A stretch of DNA of 64,000 nt. Origin: Candidatus Villigracilis adiacens. GTDB taxonomy: Bacteria; Chloroflexota; Anaerolineae; Anaerolineales; Villigracilaceae. The position numbers and the translations under genes are program-made. The notes below the pieces were generated by a model. The model did no database searches and was not told the DNA's origin. It saw only the letters and a list, made by a program, of their open reading frames with translations. Positions 16,378 to 23,747 of the stretch are shown here, one piece after another. The stretch is from positions 558,001-622,000 of the forward strand of contig JADJBU010000002.1 in the NCBI GenBank assembly GCA_016703605.1, written 5' to 3'. Every line of letters begins with the position of its first letter. Positions within the stretch are counted from its first letter, which is position 1.

Positions 16378-16391
16378 CAAGATAAATCTTG
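16378..16391. repeat. Palindrome CAAGATAAATCTTG between rpmI and rplT
   Basis: The same 14-bp core occurs inside queG at 21710-21723. Here it sits in a 166-nt gap in a ribosomal-protein operon, together with a TTGTCCTGAG...GAAGGATC repeat at about 16324-16350. Confidence 0.65.
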
Positions 16392-16481
16392 CCGTACAAA
16401 CAAGTTGCGGCTTACGGGTGTATACAACTGATGACGCCAAAGGCGTCACGACGCCCGCGAGTTTGCAGGAGGTAGTAAACA

Positions 16482-16823
16482 ATGCGCGTTAAAGGAGGCC
16501 CGCAAGGGCATCTACGTCACAAAAAGATTTTGAAGATCACGAAGGGACAGCGCGGCTCGAAGAGCACCCTGTTCAAGCGAGCCAACGAGGCAATGCTCAA
16601 AAGCCTGTGGTACGCGACCCGTGATCGCCGCGTGCGCAAGCGCGACCTGCGCAAGTTGTGGATCGCCCGCATCAACGCCGCGGCAAGGCTGAACGGCACG
16701 ACCTACAGCCGTCTGGTTGCCGCGATGAAGAAGGCGAACATCGAGATCAACCGCAAGATGCTTGCCGACATTGCCGTGAAGAACCCGCAAGCCTTCGCCG
16801 CCGTGGTGGCGCAAACGAAATAA
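16482..16823 (+). CDS. rplT: 50S ribosomal protein L20
   Basis: 113 residues, matching bL20: an early RNA-assembly protein of the 50S subunit that represses its own operon in several bacteria. Conserved stretches include HLRHKKILKITKGQRG, ATRDRRVRKRDLRKLWIARI and RLNGTTYSRLVAAMKKA. GGAGGT lies 8 nt before the ATG. The first residues (MRVKGGP) are shorter than the common MARVKRG form. A strong palindromic terminator follows. Confidence 0.97.
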   Translation: MRVKGGPQGHLRHKKILKITKGQRGSKSTLFKRANEAMLKSLWYATRDRRVRKRDLRKLWIARINAAARLNGTTYSRLVAAMKKANIEINRKMLADIAVKNPQAFAAVVAQTK

Positions 16824-16826
16824 CCT

Positions 16827-16858
16827 GTAGCGCGAGATTAATCTCGCGCTACTTTTTT
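16827..16858 (+). terminator. rplT terminator formed by a perfect 26-bp palindrome
   Basis: GTAGCGCGAGATT and its exact reverse complement, followed by six Ts. The palindrome belongs to the dispersed GTAG...CTAC family. Confidence 0.8.
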
Positions 16859-16865
16859 AACGGGG

Positions 16866-16871
16866 TAAAAT
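16866..16871 (+). promoter_or_regulatory. -10 box of a probably leaderless transcript
   Basis: GGGGTAAAATAG ends only 6 nt before the ATG of the macro-domain gene. Transcription from this box would begin at or next to the start codon. Confidence 0.4.
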
Positions 16872-16877
16872 AGATTC

Positions 16878-17444
16878 ATGAACACGGTTCTGGTCGAAAA
16901 GAAATTCCCGGCGGGTCAGTCGCTGCAAATCGCGCAGGGCGACATCACCATCGAAGAGGCGGATGCCATCGTCAACGCGGCGAACGAACATCTCGCGCAC
17001 GGCGGCGGGGTGGCATGGGCGATCTCGAAGAAGGGCGGATCGAAGATTCAGGAAGAAAGCGATGAATGGATTCGCAGGCACGGACTCGTTTCCCACGCGC
17101 ATCCCGCCTGGACCTCGGGCGGGCTCCTGCCTGCGAAGTTTGTGATCCACGCTGTAGGTCCGGTGTGGGGCGAAACCTCCGACGACGATCAGAATTTATC
17201 CGCTGCTGTGACCGGCTCATTGCAAACCGCCGACGAATTGAAATGCGAATCCATTTCCATGCCCGCGATCTCGACCGGTATCTTCGGCTTCCCCAAAGAC
17301 CGCGCAGCGGGGATTATGTTCAAAGCGGCGGCGGAATACTTTGAAAAAAATCCCGGTTCCAGCTTGAAACAAGTCCGCATTGTGCTGTTCGATAAGGCAA
17401 CGATTGATATGTTTGTTGTCGTTTGGAAGAACATCTTTCAGTAA
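16878..17444 (+). CDS. Macro domain protein (ADP-ribose binding, O-acetyl-ADP-ribose deacetylase-like)
   Basis: A 188-residue single macro domain. The ADP-ribose site is marked by QGDITIEEADAIVNAANEHL, the GGGVA loop and PAISTGIFGFPKDRAA. Members hydrolyse O-acetyl-ADP-ribose or remove ADP-ribose from proteins or nucleic acids; which applies here cannot be read from the sequence. No ADP-ribosyltransferase or sirtuin gene is adjacent, so it is not obviously a toxin-antitoxin partner. It is followed by a SpoU-type methyltransferase 33 nt away. Confidence 0.92.
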   Translation: MNTVLVEKKFPAGQSLQIAQGDITIEEADAIVNAANEHLAHGGGVAWAISKKGGSKIQEESDEWIRRHGLVSHAHPAWTSGGLLPAKFVIHAVGPVWGETSDDDQNLSAAVTGSLQTADELKCESISMPAISTGIFGFPKDRAAGIMFKAAAEYFEKNPGSSLKQVRIVLFDKATIDMFVVVWKNIFQ

Positions 17445-17477
17445 TTCATCCTTCCTCATTCATCCTTCATCATTTCA

Positions 17478-18254
17478 ATGATCACCTCCAACCAGAATTC
17501 AAAGATAAAACACGTCCGCGCCCTGATGGGACGTTCAAAGGAACGCCGCGAGGCGGAGGCGTTTGTCGTCGAAGGAGTGCGGCTGGTGGAAGAGGCGGCG
17601 AAGGGGGATTGGAGGTTTGAGATTGTTTTGTATGATGAGACTTTGAGCGAACGGGGGAAGTTACAGGTTGAAGGGTTAAGGTTGAAGGGTGTAGATGTAG
17701 AGGAAGTCTCCGCCGGCGTGATGAAATCCTTGAGCGACACAGAATCTCCACAAGGGATTCTCGCCGTTGTTACCAATTACCAATTACCAATTACCAATCA
17801 ACTAAACTTCATCCTCATCCCCGACCAGATCCGCGACCCCGGCAATCTCGGCACGTTGCTGCGATCCGCGGCGGCGGCGGGCGCGCAGGCGGTTCTCGTC
17901 CCGCCGGAAACGACGGATGCCTTTGCGCCGAAAGTTTTACGCTCCGGCATGGGCGCGCATTTTAGGCTGCCAGTCCACTCGATGAGTTGGGATGAAATTG
18001 AAAAGACAGCCTCTGGGTTGAACGTTTACGCCGCAGACATGGACGGACAACCCTGCTGGGAGACGGATTTGACAAAGCCAATCGCTCTGATCGTCGGCAG
18101 CGAAGCGGAGGGAGTCAGCGAATCCGCGCGGAAATTGGCGAAGGGGAAAATCAGCATCCCGATGTCTGGTGAGACTGAGTCCCTAAACGCGGGGGTGGCG
18201 GGGTCGGTGTTGATGTTTGAAGTGATGAGGCAAAGATCAGTGAATAGTGAATAG
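17478..18254 (+). CDS. TrmH/SpoU-family RNA 2'-O-methyltransferase
   Basis: 258 residues. The N-terminal part is a substrate-binding domain (SNQNSKIKHVRALMGRSKERREAEAF). The SPOUT knot shows motif 1 IRDPGNLGTLLRSA, motif 2 LIVGSEAEGVS and motif 3 IPMSGETESLNAGVAGSV, as in 23S rRNA Gm methyltransferases. The target base is unknown. Two period-7 repeats lie inside the gene: 17665-17694 (LQVEGLRLKGV) and 17770-17801 (VTNYQLPITNQLN). Both fall in loops before the knot. The stop codon TAG at 18252-18254 is itself inside a GTGAATA repeat, so the last residues (SVNSE) come from repeat DNA. Confidence 0.9.
   Translation: MITSNQNSKIKHVRALMGRSKERREAEAFVVEGVRLVEEAAKGDWRFEIVLYDETLSERGKLQVEGLRLKGVDVEEVSAGVMKSLSDTESPQGILAVVTNYQLPITNQLNFILIPDQIRDPGNLGTLLRSAAAAGAQAVLVPPETTDAFAPKVLRSGMGAHFRLPVHSMSWDEIEKTASGLNVYAADMDGQPCWETDLTKPIALIVGSEAEGVSESARKLAKGKISIPMSGETESLNAGVAGSVLMFEVMRQRSVNSE
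17665..17694. repeat. Heptamer repeat inside the SpoU methyltransferase gene
   Basis: Units GGTTGAA-GGGTTAA-GGTTGAA-GGGTGTA keep a 7-bp period and are translated in frame. Confidence 0.65.
17770..17801. repeat. ACCAATT heptamer repeat inside the SpoU methyltransferase gene
   Basis: Three and a half copies of ACCAATT. Such heptamers resemble the STRR repeats of cyanobacteria. The repeat is translated as NYQLPITNQ. Confidence 0.75.
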
Positions 18255-18272
18255 TGAATAGTGAAGTAGTGA
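18237..18272. repeat. GTGAATA heptamer repeat
   Basis: Three to four copies of GTGAATA spanning the methyltransferase stop codon and the spacer before the DUF711 gene. Confidence 0.75.
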
Positions 18273-18276
18273 AGAG

Positions 18277-19524
18277 ATGAAGATACGATCCATTACTTAT
18301 TTTTGCAATCCTGGTTATCCTTTGAAAGAGAATGTCCTGCGTGAGGCGGGAGATTTTTTATCCCAAGCAAAATCTGCTTATGAGTCGGGGGGCTATGAAG
18401 TGCAGACCGTCCGCGTGGCGACGGTTTCGTTTGCGAAATTATTGGGCGAAAAACACATTGACGAGCTGCCGAAATACGCCGAACAATTTACTCAGGCGAT
18501 GAAACAGAATGGCGTGGTCTATGCGGCGTTGGGACCCGCCCTGCCGGAATTGCCGCGCAGTTATCAGGTCATACCGGAGGCGATTGCGGCGAGTGAGGGA
18601 GTCTTCTTCGGCGGGGTGATGGCGGATGCGCAGACTGTCCACATGGCGCAGGTCAGGGCTTGCGCGGAGATCATCGTCCGCCTCGCGCCGCTCGACCCGA
18701 ACGGGTTTGCGAATCTCAATTTTGCCGCGCTGGCGAATGTCGGCGCAAACGCGCCGTTCTTTCCCGCCGCCTATCACACCAGCGACCAGCCCGCGTTCGC
18801 CGTCGCCGTCGAATGCGCAGATCTGGCAGTGGAAGCGTTCGAGGGGCGGCAGACCGTAGACGAAGGACAACAATGGCTTACTGCTGAAATAACCAAACAT
18901 GGGCAATCTATTTCCCAAACTGCCCAATCTCTAATTACCAACCCTTCGGCTTCGCTCAGGGCAGGTCTCCAATTACCAACCTTCAAAGGCATAGACTTCT
19001 CCCTCGCGCCCTTTCCCGACGACGCCCACTCCCTCGGCAAGGCGGTCGAGAATATGGGCGTGCCGAAAATTGGTTTGCATGGCTCGCTGGCGGCGGCGGC
19101 GATCCTCACGGACGCCATCGAGCGCGCAGACTTTCCGCACATCGGTTTCAACGGCTTCATGCAGCCGGTTCTCGAAGATTCGATTTTGGCGAAGCGCGCC
19201 GCCGAGGGAGTCTTGACCGTAAAGGACGCCCTCCTTTATTCAGCGGTGTGTGGAACAGGTTTGGATACGGTTCCGCTGGCGGGGGATGTGACTGCGGAGG
19301 AACTTACTCCGCTGCTGTTGGATGTTTGCGCGCTGGCGTTACGCCTGAACAAGCCGCTGACCGCAAGGCTGATGCCCATCCCGGGCAAGAAGGCGGGGGA
19401 TGAAACCACCTTTGAATTTTCCTTCTTCGCCAATGGACGGGTGATGGCGTTGGAATCGAGTCCGCTGGCTGGGGCGTTGAACCAGGCTTCGGGGTTCACG
19501 CTGAATCCCAAACGTCCGAAATGA
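18277..19524 (+). CDS. DUF711 family protein
   Basis: 415 residues. The start MKIRSITYFCNPGYP, the central LNFAALANVGANAPFFPAAYH and the C-terminal GKKAGDETTFEFSFFANGRVMAL match the DUF711/UPF0210 family, whose biochemical role is unknown to me. The predicted protein is soluble. An internal segment at residues about 205-235 (KHGQSISQTAQSLITNPSASLRAGLQL) is encoded by repeat DNA (18930-18985) and is probably an insertion relative to relatives. The gene follows the methyltransferase by 22 nt and may be co-transcribed. No signal peptide or membrane span. Confidence 0.85.
   Translation: MKIRSITYFCNPGYPLKENVLREAGDFLSQAKSAYESGGYEVQTVRVATVSFAKLLGEKHIDELPKYAEQFTQAMKQNGVVYAALGPALPELPRSYQVIPEAIAASEGVFFGGVMADAQTVHMAQVRACAEIIVRLAPLDPNGFANLNFAALANVGANAPFFPAAYHTSDQPAFAVAVECADLAVEAFEGRQTVDEGQQWLTAEITKHGQSISQTAQSLITNPSASLRAGLQLPTFKGIDFSLAPFPDDAHSLGKAVENMGVPKIGLHGSLAAAAILTDAIERADFPHIGFNGFMQPVLEDSILAKRAAEGVLTVKDALLYSAVCGTGLDTVPLAGDVTAEELTPLLLDVCALALRLNKPLTARLMPIPGKKAGDETTFEFSFFANGRVMALESSPLAGALNQASGFTLNPKRPK
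18930..18985. repeat. Composite repeat insertion inside the DUF711 gene
   Basis: CTAATTACCAA, then CCCTTCGGCTTCGCTCAGGG, then CTCCAATTACCAA. Two heptamer pieces flank a dispersed CCCTTCG...CTCAGGG palindrome that also occurs around 47530-47555 and 43990-44045. The whole is read in frame. Confidence 0.65.
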
Positions 19525-19653
19525 GGCGGGAGGGGGTGGGGAGGCTTCGGGTTGTGGAGTCGGCGCGAGGGGGGCGTTAATCCATTCCTTATAAACGAGA
19601 TTAAAGCCGCGTAAGCAGATAAAACCCCCGGCGCAATTTGAAAGCGTGACGGG

Positions 19654-19659
19654 TATAAT
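19654..19659 (+). promoter_or_regulatory. -10 box upstream of the first lipoprotein gene
   Basis: CGGGTATAATTAAGG lies 29 nt before the lipoprotein start at 19688. No convincing -35 at the right distance. Confidence 0.45.
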
Positions 19660-19687
19660 TAAGGCGATGATTTCCGGAGGTTCCACC

Positions 19688-20428
19688 ATGAATTTTCGCA
19701 AGTTTCGCTGGCTGGCGGCTCCCGCCCTCGCGGCGGTGTTCCTGAGTTCGTGCAATTTGGGAGCCACCCCGCCGCCCACAGAAGATGTCGGCGCGATTCA
19801 GACCCAGGCGTTCGCCCAGGTGTTGACCCAGGCGGCAGATCAGGCAACGCAGACCGCCGCTGCCATCCCGCCCACGCAACTGCCCACGAATACCCTGGCG
19901 CCAATAAACACCCAACCGGCATTCCCAACCACAGACCCTTTTGGTATTCCGACCAATACCCCGTTCAATTTCAACACACAGCAGCCGGGGGTGACGCCGC
20001 AGGTGAGCCTGCTGGGTACGCCGACGGGTACGCCGGGCGCATACAGCACCGTTACCACCCAGAACGGTTGTAACAACGGCTACCTCGTCTCCGAATCGAA
20101 CCCATATGACGGCAAGACCATGTTGATCGGCGAGGAGTTCACAAAAAACTGGGAATTCCTCAACACCGGCACATGCGACTGGGATGAGGGGTTTTCCTTT
20201 GTCTTCATCGAGGAATTTTCCACGGGTCCGCTGTATGTTCTGCCAAAGACCTATACAATACCGAAGGATGGACCCTTTACCAAGCCCGGCGAGTATCGAA
20301 CATTTTCCGTTCCGATGAGGGTTCCGAACAAGGCTGGGGAATACATCTGGTATTTCAAGTTGAGGGATGATGCCGGTCAGTACTTCGGGTCTCTTGTCTG
20401 GGTCAAGATCATCGCCGTATTGAAATAG
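19688..20428 (+). CDS. Lipoprotein with NBR1-type Ig-like domain
   Basis: 246 residues from the ATG at 19688, which has GGAGG upstream; an in-frame ATG 42 nt earlier lacks one and overlaps the promoter. The N-terminus is a lipoprotein signal ending LSSC (cysteine at about residue 21). A low-complexity Thr/Pro/Gln-rich stalk covers about 25-120. The C-terminal 110 residues match the Ig-like domain first described in NBR1: GEEFTKNWEFLNTGTCDWDEG, then VPNKAGEYIWYFKLRDD. The protein is probably anchored outside the membrane, with a binding or structural role. A paralogue with the same layout follows directly. Confidence 0.85.
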   Translation: MNFRKFRWLAAPALAAVFLSSCNLGATPPPTEDVGAIQTQAFAQVLTQAADQATQTAAAIPPTQLPTNTLAPINTQPAFPTTDPFGIPTNTPFNFNTQQPGVTPQVSLLGTPTGTPGAYSTVTTQNGCNNGYLVSESNPYDGKTMLIGEEFTKNWEFLNTGTCDWDEGFSFVFIEEFSTGPLYVLPKTYTIPKDGPFTKPGEYRTFSVPMRVPNKAGEYIWYFKLRDDAGQYFGSLVWVKIIAVLK

Positions 20429-20442
20429 AAAGCATGGAAGCC

Positions 20443-21077
20443 ATGAAAAAAATATCCGCCCTTCTTATCCTCGGAGTGATCCTTTCCGCCTGCGCCCCGC
20501 CACACCCATCGAGCCGACTGTGGATGTAAACATCGTCCGCACATCGGCGGCGAGCACTGTTGTGGCGGAGTTCACGCTGACCGCGGCGGTCTTCACACCC
20601 ACACCCCAGCCGGTCCCGACCGAAACGCCGGTGCCTGAATTGCTGCCGCCCACAGAAACCGCCATTCCGATCTTCACCCTCGACCCGACCCAGGCGGCGC
20701 TGACCCCCGACGCCCTATGCGACGATTACTCCTTCGATCTCGCCACGCTCGATGTGACCGTCCCCGACGGCACGCCCATGACGCCCGGACAGGAATTCAC
20801 CAAAATCTGGCGGATCAAGAACACCGGCATCTGCACCTGGGACACGACCTACAAACCGATCTTCTCCTACAGTTCCCCGCCCAACGAACGGATGAACGCC
20901 CAGCCCGTCCCGCTCACTGCGCTGGTCGCGCCGGGACAGGAGACGGATGTTTCCGTCCAATTCACCGCGCCAACCACGCCCGGCGAATACAAGGGCTACT
21001 GGCAGATGGTGAACAGCAAGGGCATCCCCTTCGGACAAAAGGACTTCATCCTCGTTGTCGTCATCGTCGTCCAATAG
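20443..21077 (+). pseudogene. Second NBR1-type Ig lipoprotein, frameshifted after the signal peptide
   Basis: ATG at 20443 starts a clear lipoprotein signal (MKKISALLILGVILSACAPP) that runs into a stop at about 20527. The adjacent frame from about 20505 to 21077 encodes a Thr/Pro stalk followed by an NBR1-type Ig domain (GQEFTKIWRIKNTGICTWDT, then TTPGEYKGYWQMVNSKG). Adding one C in the CCGCCAC context near 20499-20503 would give APPTPIEPTVDVNIV and restore one protein of about 211 residues. This is either a real inactivating deletion or an assembly error. The gene is paralogous to its upstream neighbour. Confidence 0.75.
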
Positions 21078-21168
21078 GTTTATCGGAAATTGGCGAAACC
21101 ATCCCGAAGGTTGTATCAATCGTCAAATCTGCCCAAAAGAGACTTTCGGGACGGTTGTTTCCGATAAT
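21076..21168. repeat. Imperfect inverted repeat flanked by GTCCAAT, MITE-like
   Basis: TTATCGGAAA near 21081-21090 is matched by TTTCCGATAA near 21158-21167. A second pair of arms (CATCCCGAA / TTCGGGACG) lies inside. GTCCAAT occurs directly on both sides (21069-21075 and 21169-21175), overlapping the stop codon region of the lipoprotein and the start of queG. Confidence 0.45.
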
Positions 21169-22216
21169 GTCCAATCATCTGACCGGGCTTACCCAAGCCG
21201 TCAAAGACAAAGCGCGCCAGCTGGGATTCATCCTGGCTGGCGTTACTTCTTCTGAACCGCCCGCGCATTTCGATATATTTCAAGGATGGCTGGATTCCAA
21301 CCATCACGGCACGATGGATTACCTCGCCTCGGAACGAAGCCGGTCACGCCGCGCCGACCCGAAGTTGATCCTCCCCGAATGCAAATCGATCCTCGTACTG
21401 GCATTTCCTTACAGCCCAAATGCAGAAGGCGGAATGCAGAAGGCGGAATATAAGATTGCCGGATACGCCCTTGGCGACGACTACCACGACATCATTCCCC
21501 CGCGCTTGCAGGAGATCGTCCAATTCGTCGAAGAACGGGTCGGTCGTCCCATTCCAAACCGTTATTACACCGATACGGGTCCCATCCTCGAACGCGAACT
21601 GGCGCAACGCGCCGGGCTGGGTTGGGTCGGGAAGAATTCGATGCTCATCAACCCCAGGGCGGGTTCGACATTTTTGCTGGCAGAGATTCTTCTCGGTATC
21701 GAGCTTGAGCAAGATAAATCTTGCGCTACAGACCACTGCGGCACATGCACCCGCTGCATAGATGCCTGCCCCACCGATTGCATCCTCCCCAACCGCGCCA
21801 TTGACGCGCGCCGCTGCATCTCCTTCCTCACCATCGAAAACAAGGGAGACATCCCCGAAGGCCTGCGCCCGCAAATCGGTACCTGGATATTCGGATGCGA
21901 CATCTGTCAGCAGGTCTGCCCGTGGAATCGATTCTCCCCCCCAGCCGACCCTGCCCTCAAGCCGTCCATTTCGCTTCCCGTCCGCGCCGATGACCTGACC
22001 CTGACATCCTCCGAGTTCAATCAACGCTTCAAACGGTCTCCGCTCAAACGCGCCAAACGCCGCGGATATTTGCGCAATCTTTCCGTTGCGGTTGGGAACA
22101 CAGGCAATGAAAAGGATATTTTCATTCTCGGAGAAGCCGCGAAGGATGAAGAAGAATTGATCCGTGACCATGCGGAATGGGCGGTAAAAGAGATCGAGCG
22201 TAGGTCCGGCTTTTAG
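21167..22216 (+). CDS. queG: Epoxyqueuosine reductase QueG
   Basis: 349 residues from MSNHLTGLTQAVKDKA. QueG reduces epoxyqueuosine to queuosine in tRNA, the last step of that pathway, using cobalamin and two [4Fe-4S] clusters. The ferredoxin motifs are CGTCTRCIDACPTDC and CDICQQVCPWN. The N-terminal cobalamin-binding part shows LGFILAGVT, YYTDTGPILERELAQRAGLGWVGKNSMLI and a C-terminal HEAT-like stretch. Two repeat-derived pieces are translated: AEGGMQKAEYK (14-bp repeat, 21420-21449) and LEQDKSC (palindrome 21710-21723). The TAG stop lies inside another palindrome. Longer upstream frames cover the lipoprotein gene and are not real. Confidence 0.94.
   Translation: MSNHLTGLTQAVKDKARQLGFILAGVTSSEPPAHFDIFQGWLDSNHHGTMDYLASERSRSRRADPKLILPECKSILVLAFPYSPNAEGGMQKAEYKIAGYALGDDYHDIIPPRLQEIVQFVEERVGRPIPNRYYTDTGPILERELAQRAGLGWVGKNSMLINPRAGSTFLLAEILLGIELEQDKSCATDHCGTCTRCIDACPTDCILPNRAIDARRCISFLTIENKGDIPEGLRPQIGTWIFGCDICQQVCPWNRFSPPADPALKPSISLPVRADDLTLTSSEFNQRFKRSPLKRAKRRGYLRNLSVAVGNTGNEKDIFILGEAAKDEEELIRDHAEWAVKEIERRSGF
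21420..21449. repeat. 14-bp tandem repeat inside queG
   Basis: GCAGAAGGCGGAAT is repeated twice, the second copy running into ATATAAG. The unit is two related heptamers and is translated as EGGMQKAEYK. Confidence 0.65.
21710..21723. repeat. Palindrome CAAGATAAATCTTG inside queG
   Basis: Identical to the palindrome at 16378-16391, followed by GCGCTAC as in other family members. It is translated as QDKSC just before the first iron-sulfur motif. Confidence 0.65.
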
Positions 22217-22265
22217 CCGGACAATTTTCATAATCAAAAACTGTCACGCTCAAAGCGTGACCTAC
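22200..22265. repeat. Two palindromes after queG
   Basis: GTAGGTCCGGCTTTTAGCCGGAC (22200-22222) contains the queG stop codon. GTCACGCTCAAAGCGTGACCTAC lies at 22243-22265. They may act together as the queG 3' end. Confidence 0.65.
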
Positions 22266-22281
22266 TGATACAAGAGTCATC

Positions 22282-22881
22282 ATGAATAAACTTCTCATCG
22301 CAACCAACAATCAAGGCAAGATCGCAGAATTTCAGGAACTGCTGGCAGGTTCCGGCATCGAATTTGTCACGCCCGCGCAGATCAACCTGCAACTCGAAGT
22401 CGAAGAGGACGGTTCGACCTACCAGGAGAACGCCGCGAAGAAAGCCGTCGCCTTCGCCCAAGCCAGCGGACTGATCTCCCTTGCCGACGACTCCGGTCTC
22501 GAAGTGAACGCGCTCGACGGCGCGCCGGGGTTGTATTCCGCACGGTATTCGCCCAAACCGGGCGCGAAAGACGCAGACCGCCGCGCGTTCCTTCTGGCGA
22601 ACCTCAAAGACAAGCCGCGCCCGTGGACGGCTCACTTCCACGCCACGATTGCCGTCGCAATGCCAGGCGGCGAAATCGAGTTTGCCGAAGGGAATTGTTA
22701 CGGAGAGATCATCCCCGAAGAACGCGGTACAGGCGGCTTCGGCTACGACCCGGTCTTTTTATTGACAGATATGGGAAAGACGATGGCGGAACTTGGAATG
22801 GAGGAGAAGAATAAAATCAGTCACCGGGCGAGGGCGGCGCTGGCGGCAATGCCGATATTGAAGGCAATGTTTAAGAACTAA
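22282..22881 (+). CDS. rdgB: XTP/dITP diphosphatase (RdgB/HAM1 family)
   Basis: 199 residues. This house-cleaning enzyme removes non-canonical purine nucleotides (XTP, dITP, ITP) to the monophosphate. Family motifs are in order: LLIATNNQGKIAEFQELL (phosphate binding), LADDSGLEVNALDGAPGLYSARY, GTGGFGYDPVFL and KNKISHRARA. The start follows two palindromes after queG by 16 nt, so any co-transcription is uncertain. Confidence 0.95.
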   Translation: MNKLLIATNNQGKIAEFQELLAGSGIEFVTPAQINLQLEVEEDGSTYQENAAKKAVAFAQASGLISLADDSGLEVNALDGAPGLYSARYSPKPGAKDADRRAFLLANLKDKPRPWTAHFHATIAVAMPGGEIEFAEGNCYGEIIPEERGTGGFGYDPVFLLTDMGKTMAELGMEEKNKISHRARAALAAMPILKAMFKN

Positions 22882-22982
22882 AGCGACTGTCCCCTGTTGG
22901 TAGAGTCCGCTTTAGCGGGCTTCGTAGGAATAGCGCGGGGTGGGGGCGTAACGAAAAGCCCAATGGTCAGGATCAACCCAGG

Positions 22983-23747
22983 TCACGAAAGAGGCGGAAG
23001 ACCGTCCAAAAAATCCTTTAACGACCCGGCGACCTCTTCCGGCTGTTCGAGCGCAAGCATGTGACCGGCTTTCTCGACCAGGCGCAGGCGCGAGTTTGGG
23101 ATTTTCTCCGCGAGAGTTTTGGAAAATTTCGGCGGGGTCATAATGTCGAGCGTGCCGCACAGGATCAGGGTCGGGAGTTGGATCGAAGCGACCCGGTCCA
23201 TTACGTCGAAAGAATCGCAGGCGAGGAAATCGCCCAGCAGGGTTTGCCGGTCGGTCTTCAACATGTTTTCATTGGAAAGTCTTAAAAGGTCTTTGGGAAC
23301 GTCCGGGTTGAAACTATTTTCGTTGACCAACGCCACCGCTTCGGGGAAGGTATCGGGGCTGCCCGCCTTTTCGAGAATCAACGGCGAGACGCGCAGTTTT
23401 GCGCCGGCTCCAAGCAAAACAAGTCCCGAGTATTTTTCAGGCTCATTAAGGGCGAGCGTCATGGCGACGGCGCTGCCCATCGAGTGACCGGCAATGACCG
23501 GTTTCAGGATGCGGCTTTCTTCAATGAATGCGCCGACTTCCGCCGCATACTCTTCGATGGATTGCCTTCCGCCGTCCTGCGACTCTCCGTGCCCGGGCAG
23601 GTCGAGCGTGTAGACCGTCTCGCCTGCAAGTCTCCGCAAATATGGATGCCAGGATAAAAAACTGCCGCCCGCGCCGTGAATGAGGATCAACGGCGGGCGG
23701 CGGTTCGGATTCTTCGGGGAATGGAAGATATGATGGAGCAAGGTCAT
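22983..23747 (-). CDS. Alpha/beta hydrolase
   Basis: 254 residues of a standard alpha/beta hydrolase. Oxyanion loop LIHGAGGSFLSWH, nucleophile elbow AGHSMGSA (Ser about 95), acid near CGTLDIMTPP and histidine in EKAGHMLALEQPEE. It is cytoplasmic and its substrate is unknown. Its start overlaps the stop of the histidine kinase by 4 bp, so the two are translationally coupled, which is an unusual pairing. Confidence 0.87.
   Translation of the reverse strand: MTLLHHIFHSPKNPNRRPPLILIHGAGGSFLSWHPYLRRLAGETVYTLDLPGHGESQDGGRQSIEEYAAEVGAFIEESRILKPVIAGHSMGSAVAMTLALNEPEKYSGLVLLGAGAKLRVSPLILEKAGSPDTFPEAVALVNENSFNPDVPKDLLRLSNENMLKTDRQTLLGDFLACDSFDVMDRVASIQLPTLILCGTLDIMTPPKFSKTLAEKIPNSRLRLVEKAGHMLALEQPEEVAGSLKDFLDGLPPLS

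Noticed and set aside
16878..17444. DarTG-type toxin-antitoxin (macro domain as DarG)
   Set aside because: No ADP-ribosyltransferase toxin gene lies next to it; the neighbours are rplT and a SpoU methyltransferase.
20520..20530. Readthrough or selenocysteine at the early stop of the second lipoprotein
   Set aside because: The stop is TAA, and the conserved sequence continues in another frame, so a one-base deletion explains it.
20717..21166. Long N-terminal extension of queG
   Set aside because: It is an out-of-frame reading of the lipoprotein gene; QueG similarity begins at MSNHL (21167).
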